NCBI GenBank assembly: GCA_903933715.1
Contig: CAIZLD010000056.1
Span: 1 to 64,000 of the forward strand
Length of the DNA: 64,000 bases
From: an uncultured Spartobacteria bacterium
GTDB lineage: Bacteria > Verrucomicrobiota > Verrucomicrobiia > Chthoniobacterales > Chthoniobacteraceae
Direction: 5' to 3'
This document shows, one piece after another, positions 1 to 8,493 of this stretch; within the stretch, counting starts at the first letter, position 1, and the number at the start of each line of letters is the position of its first letter. The notes below the pieces were generated by a model, which saw only the letters and a program-made list of their open reading frames with translations, ran no database searches and had not been told where the DNA came from. A program made the position numbers and the translations under genes.

Positions 1-27
1 CAGCTTAACAGTAAACTCTAAAAGATT

Positions 28-290
28 GGGCTGAAACGACATTCAGATCGAGCCAAACACAAAGGGTTTGAAGCCCATAGCCGGTGGTTGAGCGGAGCGA
101 CACCACCGGTTTCAATGCGAAACCACGTCTCACCCCAAAGGGGTGGCAGAAAACGAGGCGATGGCTCTGCCACCCCGTTGGGGTGAATTCTTTCCAACAC
201 CTCATCCGGTGGTGTCGCTAACGCTCAACCACCGGCTATGGGCTTCAAACCCTTTGGGTTTGCCTCGATCTGAATGTCGATTCAGCTTGG
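28..290. repeat. palindromic element A, copy 1
   Basis: About 260 bp that folds on itself. The left arm (about 28-109) is the near-perfect reverse complement of the right arm (about 209-290). An inner hairpin is formed by CACCCCAAAGGGGTGGCAGA around 150 and its complement around 175. A second copy lies at 62650-62910 with its centre in the opposite orientation. There is no convincing ORF inside. The two long terminal arms are MITE-like, but no transposase is visible in the window. Confidence 0.85.
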
Positions 291-319
291 GAGCTCGAAT
301 TCTGAAAGGCAGAACAGTC

Positions 320-412
320 GGCAGATTACGCAGATTCCAGAAATGGTTCCGAAGGTCGTCTTTTGTGTATCACCGCTGATTCGTATTAAAAAAAATCTGC
401 GTTCATCTGCGA
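320..412. repeat. element G (GCAGATT) copy 1
   Basis: GCAGATTACGCAGATT at 321-336 is answered by AAATCTGCGTTCATCTGC at 393-410, making a loose hairpin. Related copies lie at 9271, 41633, 42258, 48263 and 53255. The rest of 300-574 holds no gene I can support and no clear promoter. Confidence 0.6.
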
Positions 413-574
413 CTGCTTGCGCGATAGCGGCTTCCTTTCGTGCGAAGCACTTGTTGCAGAGCGCCTAAGGCGATAAATCTGCGGATAGAACCAATTCATT
501 CGTGAAAACGGCCTAGCGATTCCCAAAATCCAGATTGCTTTTTTGGACCTGCAAGATTTAAACTGGCGTTCAAT

Positions 575-973
575 ATGAAGTCCCTCCTCACAATTCTTCT
601 GGCTGTTGCTTTTGGCGCGGTTGCCTATGCCGATATTCAAGCGCCTCCCATGACGGACATGGGCCCGACCCGTAAACTGGGACGGGGGCTTTCCAACATG
701 CTCTTCGGGTTCAACGAACTGCCCGCAACCATCGTCAAGGTCAACAAAAAGGAGGGCAACAGCGCCATTGGTTATGGGGTCACCAAGGGGCTGGGCCGCT
801 CGCTTTTCCGGTTCGGAATCGGCTGGTACGAAATCATCACCTTCGCGGCTCCCTGCTACAAGAGCTCCTATCGCCCGCCCTATCGTTCCAATATTCCCTG
901 GATTAACGGCGGCTTTGAAGAATTCCCGCCCGAGCTCGGATGGAATAGCGCCTACGACTACACCGGTTACTAA
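575..973 (+). CDS. exosortase system-associated TIGR04073-type protein
   Basis: A 132-aa protein with a clear signal peptide (hydrophobic residues 3-15, cleavage near A-Y-A-D at about 19). The core has a K-L-G-R-G-L-S-N-x-L-F-G-F-N-E-L-P motif near residues 32-48 and a later G-R-S-L-F-R-F-G block. I recognise this pattern from the small TIGR04073 family, which co-occurs with exosortase/PEP-CTERM systems in Verrucomicrobiota. Its biochemical role is unknown. It is monocistronic and followed by a strong terminator. A PEP-CTERM-like protein occurs 15 kb away (16248-16952), but no exosortase gene lies in this window. Confidence 0.75.
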   Translation: MKSLLTILLAVAFGAVAYADIQAPPMTDMGPTRKLGRGLSNMLFGFNELPATIVKVNKKEGNSAIGYGVTKGLGRSLFRFGIGWYEIITFAAPCYKSSYRPPYRSNIPWINGGFEEFPPELGWNSAYDYTGY

Positions 974-1020
974 TCCAGCCCGCCACGGAATCAATCTGAT
1001 TTAGATTCTCCTTTTTTATA

Positions 1021-1060
1021 AAGAGGCCTCCGTTTCCTGGCGGAAGCCTCTTTTGCTTTT
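1021..1060 (+). terminator. Rho-independent terminator after the TIGR04073 gene
   Basis: AAGAGGC at 1021 pairs with GCCTCTT near 1045. The stem continues through TCCG/CGGA with one mismatch and is followed by a T-rich tract (TTTTGCTTTT). Confidence 0.75.
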
Positions 1061-1072
1061 ATCCCAATTTCT

Positions 1073-2116
1073 ATGATGCAACTTACCATTCACGATATCG
1101 CCTTTGGCGGAAAAGGCGTTGGCCGAAGCGACGGTCTCGTGGTCTTTGTCCCTTTTGTGATTCCCGGGGAAACCGTCAACGTCGATCTGAAACGCAAAAA
1201 GAAAAACTACGCCGAAGCCAACCTGGTCTCGGTGGAAACCGCTTCGCCGGACCGCGCGATCCCGCAATGCCCGTATTTCGGGCGGTGCGGCGGCTGCGCC
1301 TACCAGCACATCGAATACCCGGCCCAGCTCGCCATCAAAGCCGGGCAGGTCGAGCAAACGCTGCGGCGAGTCGGCAAACAGACCGAAGTGCCGATGCGCC
1401 CGATCATCCCCTCTTCCAAGCCTTACGGCTATCGCAACCGAATCCGCGTGCATGTGATCGAAGGCGTGATCGGCTTTTACGCCCTCGACTCCAACAACCT
1501 CCTGGATATTGAGCAATGCCCGATCGCTTCGGGCGAAGTGAACGAGCGGTTGGCGGGGCTGCGCGCGCGCCGGATGCCCGATGGCGATTACACCCTCTCC
1601 GAGCAGCGCAAAAAAGGGTTCTTCGAGCAGACCAATAACGACGTCGCCCAAAAGATGCTCGATCTGGTCGGAACGCTTCTCACCCCCGGCGGCTCGCTAG
1701 TGGATGCCTATTGCGGAGCGGGGTTCTTTGCCCAGCATCTGCGTGAGCGCTTCGATCAAGTCGTCGGCATTGAAGAGAACGAATACGCCGTGACCCATGC
1801 ACAGTCGCACGCCGCCCCGAACGAGCGTTACCTGGCCGGGGATGTCGGCGAACATCTGGCCCGCGTGCTCACCGAAACCGGCGAGACTTCGCTGATTTTG
1901 GACCCTCCGGCAGCCGGGGTGACCGAGTCGGTTATCCAAGCCATCTTGGATTCGCGGCCCCGGGAGGTGATCTATGTTTCGTGCAATCCGGGAACGCTCG
2001 CGCGCGACCTCGCACGGTTGACCCCTGTTTACCGGCTCGAAAGCGTCACGCCGCTCGACATGTTCCCGCAAACCGCGGAGATCGAAGTGGCGACGCATTT
2101 GATCTTGAGGGATTAG
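1073..2116 (+). CDS. rlmD: class I SAM-dependent RNA m5U methyltransferase (RlmD/TrmA family)
   Basis: A 347-aa protein predicted to methylate C5 of a uridine in rRNA or tRNA. An N-terminal TRAM-like domain (about 1-55) is followed by the Fe-S cluster cysteines of the RlmD type: C66, C72 and C75 (C-P-Y-F-G-R-C-G-G-C), plus a later C-P-I-A near 149. The C-terminal Rossmann domain has the SAM region D-A-Y-C-G-A-G-F-F and the catalytic cysteine motif V-S-C-N-P-G-T-L-A-R-D (C304). ATG codons occur at 1073 and 1076; the first is used here. The exact substrate (23S U1939, U747 or tRNA U54) cannot be fixed from sequence alone. A shared bidirectional terminator separates it from the convergent fucI. 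Confidence 0.85.
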   Translation: MMQLTIHDIAFGGKGVGRSDGLVVFVPFVIPGETVNVDLKRKKKNYAEANLVSVETASPDRAIPQCPYFGRCGGCAYQHIEYPAQLAIKAGQVEQTLRRVGKQTEVPMRPIIPSSKPYGYRNRIRVHVIEGVIGFYALDSNNLLDIEQCPIASGEVNERLAGLRARRMPDGDYTLSEQRKKGFFEQTNNDVAQKMLDLVGTLLTPGGSLVDAYCGAGFFAQHLRERFDQVVGIEENEYAVTHAQSHAAPNERYLAGDVGEHLARVLTETGETSLILDPPAAGVTESVIQAILDSRPREVIYVSCNPGTLARDLARLTPVYRLESVTPLDMFPQTAEIEVATHLILRD

Positions 2117-2127
2117 CCGCAAAAAGG

Positions 2128-2213
2128 GCGCGATGGGCCTTGCTCCGGGCGCGATGGTTAATCTTGGTGGGTTCCATCCTGGTGGATCGCGACCTCCGGG
2201 CGCGATGGGCTCG
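2128..2213. repeat. element F (GGGCGCGATGGG) copy 1
   Basis: GGGCGCGATGG occurs three times (about 2128, 2144 and 2199) around the core GGTGGATCGCGACCT at 2181. Positions 2181-2209 are an exact 29-nt reverse-complement match to 47192-47220, and similar to 63792-63824. Confidence 0.7.
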
Positions 2214-2239
2214 CCATCGGCACTCCCCCAAAAAACAAA

Positions 2240-2275
2240 CAGACGCCACAGGCAGAACCCGTGGCGTCTGTTTTT
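2240..2275. terminator. bidirectional terminator between rlmD-like gene and fucI
   Basis: A perfect 10-bp stem (CAGACGCCAC / GTGGCGTCTG) with an 11-nt loop. It is followed by TTTTT on the plus strand and preceded by an A-rich run that becomes a T-tract on the minus strand. It lies between two convergent genes. Confidence 0.88.
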
Positions 2276-2292
2276 AATGTAATCTCGTTAGC

Positions 2293-4080
2293 TTACTTGT
2301 AAAGCGGGCCAAAGTTTTGGCAGGCGCGGAAGTCGGCGCCTTCCAAATCCGACGTGCCAAAGGCCGCCCAGGTGCTGGGGCGGAAGACCCGCTCTTCGGC
2401 GACGTTGTGCATGTGAACCGGGATGCGCAGCATCGCGGCAAGGGTGATCAAATCCGCCCCGATGTGCCCAAAGCTGATGGCTCCATGGTTGGCGCCCCAG
2501 TTGGCCATGACGCTGTAGACATCGCGGAACGCCCCTTCGCCGGTGACGATCGGCGCGAACCAGGTGGTCGGCCAGGTCGGGCTGGTCCGCTCGTCGAGAA
2601 TCTCATGGACTTTGTCGGGCAGTTCAACGGTGTAACCTTCGGCCAGTTGGATCACGGGTCCGAGGCCTTTGACGAGGTTGAGACGGACCATCGTGACCGG
2701 CATCCCGCCCTTGGATTTGAAGCAGCTCGACCAGCCGCCGCCGGGGAAATACTCGTGGATCGCAGGGCACCATTTGGTCGCGTCAAGGCACGCCTTGGCT
2801 TCGGCTTCGTTGATCTCCCAGAACGGTTTCATCGCCGGCTTGCCGTCTTTCGATTGCTGGCCCGTGCCGTCGAGCGTCGTAGCGCCGGAGTTGATGAGAT
2901 GGATGATGCCTTTGGCCGCCACGCCTTCGAGCTTGTGTCCGCTGACGCGCTCCACCGCTTCGGGGCTCCAGTAGGTGCGCACGTCGGAGAAAATCTGCGA
3001 GGTGTTGGTGAGCAGGTAGTTGAGCAGCATGGAGACGCCGTTGAGGGCGTCGTTTTCCGTCGCGACGACAAACGGGGCGCGGATGCCGTTCCAGTCAAAG
3101 GAGCTGTTGAGGATCGCCTCCATGAAGTCGCCGTTGGGCTGGTAGTCGGTCCATTGCCGCTGACCCTGGAAGCCGGAGAGAATGGCGTGGTGGCCGTTGG
3201 CTTCCTCGGCGAATCCTTTTTCAGCGAGCTTGGGATTGCCAACCATCATGTCGCGAGTAATGAGCGCCATTTTGACGGAAGTTTCCCATTCCGAGTCGAG
3301 CTGCTCGCGGCTGTGCTTGGTCTCGGGCGAGTTGTAATCCTTGCCTTCTTTGCAATTGGCCTTCACCCACGCAATCGCCTGCTGGTATTCCTCTTCGTCG
3401 TAGATTCCCTTGTCGATGCGGCGCAGGAACTCGGTCATATCTTTGCACTCGACGCGCATTCCGAGGAATTCCTCAAAGAACGATTGATCGACAATCGATC
3501 CGGCAATCCCCATCGAGACGTTGCCCATGGAGAGATACGATTTGCCCTTCATCGTGGCCAACGCCACGCCCGCGCGCACGAATTGCAGGATCTTGGCTTC
3601 CACGTCGGCGGGAACCTCTTTGCTGTCGGCGTCTTGAACGTCGCGTCCATAAATGCCGAAGGCGGGAATGCCTTTTTGCGTGTGGCCGGCGAGCACGGCG
3701 GCCAGATAAACCGCGCCGGGCCGTTCGGTGCCGTTGAAGCCCCAGATGGCCTGGGGAAGTTTCGATTCCATGCTCATCGTCTCGGAGCCGTAGCACCAGC
3801 AAGGGGTGACCGAGAGAATGACGCCGACGTTTTCCTTGGCAAATTTCTCCGCGCAGGCGTTGGCTTCCGCCACGCCGCCGATGCAGGTGTCGGCGATGAC
3901 GCACTCGACCGGCTGGCCGTTGATGTAGCGGAGCTTTGAGGAGATCAGGGCCGCGGCGATCCTGGCCATGCCCATCGTCTGCTCTTCCAGCGATTCACGA
4001 ACCCCGCGGCGACGGCCGTCGATGGTGGGGCGGATGCCGACTTTGGGGAAATTTTGGGTGAGAAGAAACGGTGTGCTCAT
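2293..4080 (-). CDS. fucI: L-fucose isomerase
   Basis: A 595-aa cytoplasmic ketol-isomerase converting L-fucose to L-fuculose (also D-arabinose to D-ribulose). Length matches the FucI family. The metal and catalytic residues of the E. coli enzyme have clear counterparts: Glu342 in T-E-N-D-A-L-N-G, Asp366 in S-D-V-R-T-Y-W-S-P and His532 in N-H-G-A-I-S-F-G-H. The N-terminal [10 protein letters not shown] motif is also typical. It is transcribed divergently from an AraC-type regulator with an inverted repeat between them. No fuculokinase, aldolase or fucose permease is adjacent, so the rest of the pathway must be elsewhere. Confidence 0.95.
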   Translation of the reverse strand: MSTPFLLTQNFPKVGIRPTIDGRRRGVRESLEEQTMGMARIAAALISSKLRYINGQPVECVIADTCIGGVAEANACAEKFAKENVGVILSVTPCWCYGSETMSMESKLPQAIWGFNGTERPGAVYLAAVLAGHTQKGIPAFGIYGRDVQDADSKEVPADVEAKILQFVRAGVALATMKGKSYLSMGNVSMGIAGSIVDQSFFEEFLGMRVECKDMTEFLRRIDKGIYDEEEYQQAIAWVKANCKEGKDYNSPETKHSREQLDSEWETSVKMALITRDMMVGNPKLAEKGFAEEANGHHAILSGFQGQRQWTDYQPNGDFMEAILNSSFDWNGIRAPFVVATENDALNGVSMLLNYLLTNTSQIFSDVRTYWSPEAVERVSGHKLEGVAAKGIIHLINSGATTLDGTGQQSKDGKPAMKPFWEINEAEAKACLDATKWCPAIHEYFPGGGWSSCFKSKGGMPVTMVRLNLVKGLGPVIQLAEGYTVELPDKVHEILDERTSPTWPTTWFAPIVTGEGAFRDVYSVMANWGANHGAISFGHIGADLITLAAMLRIPVHMHNVAEERVFRPSTWAAFGTSDLEGADFRACQNFGPLYK

Positions 4081-4118
4081 AATCGAGAGATGTTAGTGAT
4101 TCTGAAGGGTGGGTTGGA

Positions 4119-4141
4119 CGATTCGGAGGCGTTCCGAGTCG
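4119..4141. promoter_or_regulatory. candidate operator in the fucI / AraC divergent promoter region
   Basis: An inverted repeat CGATTCGGA-N5-TCCGAGTCG (one mismatched pair, G-T when transcribed) lies in the 170-bp gap between fucI and the regulator gene. The position suits a regulator-binding site. This is inference; AraC proteins more often bind direct repeats. Confidence 0.35.
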
Positions 4142-4250
4142 ATTTTTTGATCCTGAGCGGTGGGGGAGATTTCCGCAATGGCCCGGATTGACCATCGGAT
4201 GTCATTTATTGACTTGTTTGAAGCGGCCATTTCGCCCCAGAATCCCGCTG

Positions 4251-5120
4251 ATGCCCATTCCCGCCGAACCGAATTATTTCAGCGCCCAGGTGTCCGACGC
4301 CCGGCGGTTCTATCTGGAACTCAACCCGGGGCGGCGCGGGGTGCGGCGGCAGATCACCGTGACCAGCGGCGGCTGGGAGCGTTGCCGATCGGATTACGAA
4401 ATCCACCGAAGCGGCTTCGCCTGCCCGATCATCGAATTTGTCGCGCGCGGCTCGGGAACGCTGACCCTTGGGGAGCGGCAATACGAGCTGCGCCCCGGGG
4501 CCGTTTTTGTCTATGGGCCGGAAACACGCCATCGCATCAAGACCAGCCCGGAGTTGGCGATGAAAAAATATTTTGTGGCGTTTGAAGGCGGAGACGAACT
4601 GTTGCGCGAATGTCAGATTTTGCCCGGAACCGTTCTCCAAACCATGCACCCGGAGCAAATCCAGCAGGTTTTCGACGATTTGATCGCGCATGGGCTCAGC
4701 GATCACGCCCATCGGTCGCGGATGTGCCAGATCGCGCTGCAATACCTCGTCATGAAAATCGCCGATGATGCCGTTGTCCACGGGCCAAGCGACACGGCCG
4801 CAACGGCTACGTATCAGCGCTGCCGCCAATTCATCGAGGAAAATTATCTCTCGGTCCAGTCTTTGAGCGAAGTCGCCGCCGGGTGCCATCTCGACCGCGC
4901 CTATTTGTGCCGGCTTTTCAAGCGGTTCCGCCGCCAGACCCCTTTTCAATACCTGCAAAACCTCAAAATGAACCGGGCGGTGGAGCTGCTCCAAAACGGC
5001 GGGCGATCGGTCAAGCAAGCCGCCCAGGAGCTTGGGTTTGGCGATCCGTATAATTTTTCGCGGACCTTCAAGCGCATCTTCGGCATCTCGCCCCAGCAGA
5101 TGCTCAAGCCCGAGGAATAG
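4251..5120 (+). CDS. AraC family transcriptional regulator
   Basis: A 289-aa regulator. The N-terminal half is a cupin-like sensor domain (about 20-130; G-E-R-Q-Y-E-L-R-P-G-A-V-F-V-Y-G-P is the typical barrel strand). The C-terminal ~100 residues are a double helix-turn-helix of the AraC type: L-S-E-V-A-A-G-C-H-L-D-R-A-Y-L-C-R-L-F-K for the first helix pair, and V-K-Q-A-A-Q-E-L-G-F-G-D-P-Y-N-F-S-R-T-F-K for the second. I chose ATG 4251 because an upstream ATG at 4188 would add 21 unrelated residues. It is divergent from fucI, so a sugar-responsive activator of fucI is the natural guess. It nearly abuts the convergent DUF4340 gene (7-bp gap). Confidence 0.88.
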   Translation: MPIPAEPNYFSAQVSDARRFYLELNPGRRGVRRQITVTSGGWERCRSDYEIHRSGFACPIIEFVARGSGTLTLGERQYELRPGAVFVYGPETRHRIKTSPELAMKKYFVAFEGGDELLRECQILPGTVLQTMHPEQIQQVFDDLIAHGLSDHAHRSRMCQIALQYLVMKIADDAVVHGPSDTAATATYQRCRQFIEENYLSVQSLSEVAAGCHLDRAYLCRLFKRFRRQTPFQYLQNLKMNRAVELLQNGGRSVKQAAQELGFGDPYNFSRTFKRIFGISPQQMLKPEE

Positions 5121-5127
5121 GGCGACG

Positions 5128-6933
5128 CTATTTAACCGGCGCTTCGACCAACGGCAGTCTCAACGCGCTGGCATCCGGCGATGCGACCCGAAAGACCGCA
5201 TCCGGGTCCCCTTCGAGCCACCCAAGGCACGAGGAATCGGGTTCGGAAACGCCCAGCATTAGTTTAATGACCACGCCCGCCTGGGTCTTGAATTCAACGG
5301 TCTCCGCAAGCACCGGCAGTTCAGGCGGGCGGCTCATCCATTGCATCGTCTTGAGCGTGGAGAGGGTATTCAGCAAGCTCTGGAGATTAATGCGGTTCAG
5401 CATTCCCGGAATCGACCCTTCATCCGCAGCCCATTGCCCCTCCCTGATCACCAGCGATACCGGGGGGCGCGGGACGCCTTCGGTGTAGGGAGTCACATCC
5501 AACCCGGTGATTTCCCCGGGAGCGAACGCAAAAATTTTCAACGAACGCCAGAGGACCGGGTCGAGTGCAATTTCATCCAGCACCGACCGGTTCACCGAGA
5601 CAATGAACGGTTCCCCTTCCAGGCGGGCGTAGACGTTGTCCCCCTCGGTTTTTCCAAACGCGAGCGTCAGGATCGGCTCTTCTCCGGCTTGCGTTTCGGC
5701 GGTGTTTTCCGAAGCATACGAGGAGAACGTCACGCGCAATTGCGGCTGGTCAAACCCGTATTGAGCCAGGTCGGCGGCGACATCGGTGACAAAAGCGGTG
5801 ACCCGGCGCGTTTGCAACTTTTTGACAAGCTCCAAAACTTTGGCGGAATGGGCCGGCCGGGGGCTCGACACCGCTCCGGGCGTCTCAACGCGCAGCATCC
5901 AATCCTCCTCGTGACGTTGCAAGAGCAGCGGCGGCTTGCCCGCGGGACGCACGGTAATCCGGTCAACGAGATCGAGATTGATCTCCAGCAGCCGATGGTC
6001 GCGCAACCCGTTGGGGGCAAGCGCAAGGATGTTTTCGGATTCCTTGGGGAGCAGCAAGATCGCTCCGCGCGTGGAAAGCCGGGCATAAACCCCGCCGGTT
6101 TTTTCGTCACGGGCTCCGAGGTCCAGCACAACCGGCTGGTTGCCGCCGTTCGTTTCAAACGTGACACTGCCGCGAGGTTCGCTCAATCCGTAGCTGTTCA
6201 AATTGGCGCTGTGATCGGGTTGAAATGCGGTAATTTGAGTTCCGAGTACGCTGTCCAAAAAAGCGGCAACTCTGGCGTCGTCGGCGCGAGCTTTCAGCGG
6301 CTTGGATATCCCCCAGCGCCCGGATTGACGTGCCAGCTGGATCTCGCCCGCGGCGGTCTTGACCGTCACCCTGTTGACGCCGGCGGAATCGAAATCGGCC
6401 AGCCGGTGATCTCGGAATTCGTCCGGTTTGCGAACGATCAGATTGCGCAATTCGCTGCTGACCACCGACACGTTGTTATTCCCTTCGAGCCGGGCATAGA
6501 TCTTCCCTTCCACTGCGGTCTCCTTGCCAATAAGAAGCTCGGCCGGCATCTCCTCGCCCAGCAACTTGAGGCGGATCGCCGGTTTCGCCACGCCAAAATT
6601 TTTCAAGAGCTTTTTGTCGATGGTGCGCCCCTCGGCGACCGGCTCTTTTTGGAGCGACTCGCACCGGGCCAACAGCTCCGCCACCGCGTTCTGGTCGGCC
6701 CGGTCTTTCACGGGGGCTTCCATCATCCATTGGTTGCCCCGTTTGCGCAGTTCGACTTTGTCCTCGTTGCTCGTCAGCGTGATCCCCTCCACGCTGTTGC
6801 GGTCGAAGAGCAGCATGAAATGTTCGCGCGCGCCAATCTGCCAACTTTTGGGCAGGTCTTTTTCATAAACAAAAATGAACCCGAGCAGCACCCCTGTGAG
6901 GGCGAGTAAAAGAAGCGTGATTTTGGTGCTCAT
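5128..6933 (-). CDS. DUF4340 domain-containing protein of a Gld-like ABC cluster
   Basis: A 601-aa protein with one N-terminal membrane segment (about 5-24); the remainder is predicted to be outside the cytoplasmic membrane. It contains repeated W-x-x-x-x-P units with the spacing seen in DUF4340 proteins (for example W-M-M-E-A-P-V-K near 70 and W-G-I-S-K-P near 210), each followed by a V-x-x-L-L-x-x-L helix. It is last in the order ATPase, permease, GldG-like, DUF4340, the usual order of this cluster in Verrucomicrobiota and Planctomycetota. The molecular function of the domain is not established; an extracytoplasmic partner of the transporter is an inference from context. Confidence 0.85.
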   Translation of the reverse strand: MSTKITLLLLALTGVLLGFIFVYEKDLPKSWQIGAREHFMLLFDRNSVEGITLTSNEDKVELRKRGNQWMMEAPVKDRADQNAVAELLARCESLQKEPVAEGRTIDKKLLKNFGVAKPAIRLKLLGEEMPAELLIGKETAVEGKIYARLEGNNNVSVVSSELRNLIVRKPDEFRDHRLADFDSAGVNRVTVKTAAGEIQLARQSGRWGISKPLKARADDARVAAFLDSVLGTQITAFQPDHSANLNSYGLSEPRGSVTFETNGGNQPVVLDLGARDEKTGGVYARLSTRGAILLLPKESENILALAPNGLRDHRLLEINLDLVDRITVRPAGKPPLLLQRHEEDWMLRVETPGAVSSPRPAHSAKVLELVKKLQTRRVTAFVTDVAADLAQYGFDQPQLRVTFSSYASENTAETQAGEEPILTLAFGKTEGDNVYARLEGEPFIVSVNRSVLDEIALDPVLWRSLKIFAFAPGEITGLDVTPYTEGVPRPPVSLVIREGQWAADEGSIPGMLNRINLQSLLNTLSTLKTMQWMSRPPELPVLAETVEFKTQAGVVIKLMLGVSEPDSSCLGWLEGDPDAVFRVASPDASALRLPLVEAPVK

Positions 6934-6983
6934 TTGGGAAAAAGATTATAGTGAGAGTAGACTATAGGCATTTTCTGTCGGGA

Positions 6984-7020
6984 TCTATTATCTATCGTCT
7001 ATCGTCTATCATCTATCGTC
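6984..7020. repeat. 7-bp tandem repeat (TCTATCG)x5
   Basis: Five consecutive heptamers: TCTATTA, TCTATCG, TCTATCG, TCTATCA and TCTATCG. They overlap the stop codon of the GldG-like gene (7013-7015) and fill part of its 79-bp gap to the DUF4340 gene. Confidence 0.8.
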
Positions 7021-8491
7021 TCCTCTTCAGCCAGACCAACGTTCCAAATACGATGGGGAAGGCGGGGATCGCGATCATGACCCACAGGGCTATCGAGCTG
7101 ATTTGCGCCTGCGTCAAGCTCAGTGCGAGATTGCGCACCGGTTTGGGAGCGATGCCGATCAGTTCCTCGCGGGCAAGCAGCCAGTTGATGCCGCTCAAGA
7201 CGAAGTCGAGGTCGGCCTCGGTCAGAACGCTGTTGGTGATAAAGGACGCGTTGCCGATCACAATCAAGCGGGAGGAATCAACCCGGACCCGGTCTTCGCT
7301 GATTCCCCCCTTCTCGGCGGAAGCGGCAACCACGGGATTGATATGATCCTCCCGGGGATCAAAGAAAACCCCGGAGCTGGCGGCGGTGGCGTAACGGGCT
7401 TCACCCCAGAACCCTTTGGAAGCCTGGATGAGCGGCTTCAATTTGATGTCGCTCGCCTTGACCCGCTCCGCGTCAAGCCCCAGCGATTGAGTAGCTCCGC
7501 CCTGGAAACTGGCTGTGACATTGCCAAGCCGTTTGGTGATGGGAGAGCCGGGAACGAAATCGCCGGTGATTTCCTTCAAAATCCCGGTGACCATGCCGCT
7601 GGCGAGCTTGAGCGGCATGGTTCGCATCACCTGGTCGCCGTGGACGGTGATGCCGAGATCAGCCAGGAAGGCAGAGAGCTTGGGCGTATCGGAGCCGGGA
7701 TTCAAAAAGATCCAGATGCGGCCCCGCTTTTCCCAATACGAGCGCAGGGCGAGAAGCTCGGTGTCGCTGAAGTCGTATTTGGGGGCGATGATGAAGAGCG
7801 TTTTGGTATCGGGCGGAACGGCTTCCACATCGCTCAATTTCAGCGGCTCGATCTTGATGTTCTGCCGCTCGATGTACGATTTGAGCCCGTCGAGCGACGG
7901 ATCGGAATCCAAAGCGGTCTCCCCATGGCCCAAAAGGGTGTGGATTTTGTTTACGTTCTCTTCGGAAATTTCAATCAGCGCGGAAGTGAGCGCTTCCTCC
8001 CCCTTGAACGCCTTCAGGCGCGGCTTGTCGACGGGGCTGAAGCTCGGCTCGTATTCCGCCATGCTCGCGGCGTTGACGAATTTGCTGCGGCCGTCGTAGT
8101 CGATGATGACGACGTTGTCGTTATCGCGCAGTTTGTATTGGGTGGCGACCTCACGCGCCCGGGCCATCGCCATAAACGGATCGACCACCTCGACATCGAT
8201 CATTTTTTTGGACGCAAAGGCGTATTCCTTGAGCAGGCTGGTGACATCCTGGGCGATATCCGACCCGCCAGAAAAAAAGACAATGAGATGGGTCGGCTTT
8301 TTCAGGTTCGAAACCACCCGCCTGGTTTGCGAACTGAGGCTGTATTTCTGGTCCCGCGAAAAATCCCAGCGTTTGTAATGTTGGAACCCCAGGTAATTGA
8401 CAATCCCGAACAACAGGAAAAACAAGACGACCTGGAGGAACACGTTGGCGCCGATTTTGGAGCGCGAGATGGACGATCTTTTCTGATCCAT
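7013..8491 (-). CDS. GldG-like ABC transporter auxiliary protein
   Basis: A 492-aa protein with an N-terminal membrane helix (about 15-33) and a C-terminal helix (about 464-487) followed by K-R-R-R. The large extracytoplasmic region is of the ABC-type uncharacterised/GldG family (Y-S-L-S-S-Q-T-R-R-V near 48-57; L-L-G-H-G-E near 187). In Flavobacterium, GldG works with GldA and GldF in gliding. In non-gliding phyla its role is unknown. The start lies 2 bp after the permease stop, so co-translation is likely. Confidence 0.88.
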   Translation of the reverse strand: MDQKRSSISRSKIGANVFLQVVLFFLLFGIVNYLGFQHYKRWDFSRDQKYSLSSQTRRVVSNLKKPTHLIVFFSGGSDIAQDVTSLLKEYAFASKKMIDVEVVDPFMAMARAREVATQYKLRDNDNVVIIDYDGRSKFVNAASMAEYEPSFSPVDKPRLKAFKGEEALTSALIEISEENVNKIHTLLGHGETALDSDPSLDGLKSYIERQNIKIEPLKLSDVEAVPPDTKTLFIIAPKYDFSDTELLALRSYWEKRGRIWIFLNPGSDTPKLSAFLADLGITVHGDQVMRTMPLKLASGMVTGILKEITGDFVPGSPITKRLGNVTASFQGGATQSLGLDAERVKASDIKLKPLIQASKGFWGEARYATAASSGVFFDPREDHINPVVAASAEKGGISEDRVRVDSSRLIVIGNASFITNSVLTEADLDFVLSGINWLLAREELIGIAPKPVRNLALSLTQAQISSIALWVMIAIPAFPIVFGTLVWLKRRR

Positions 8492-8493
8492 AT

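Noticed and set aside
28-290. Element A as an insertion sequence
   Set aside because: Long inverted arms but no transposase ORF; at most a MITE-like derivative.
386-994. 202-codon minus-strand ORF across the TIGR04073 gene
   Set aside because: Shadow of the plus-strand gene, extending into repeat sequence.
2317-3939. 540-codon open frame antisense to fucI
   Set aside because: It lies entirely within fucI on the other strand, a GC-rich shadow frame; fucI has all catalytic motifs.
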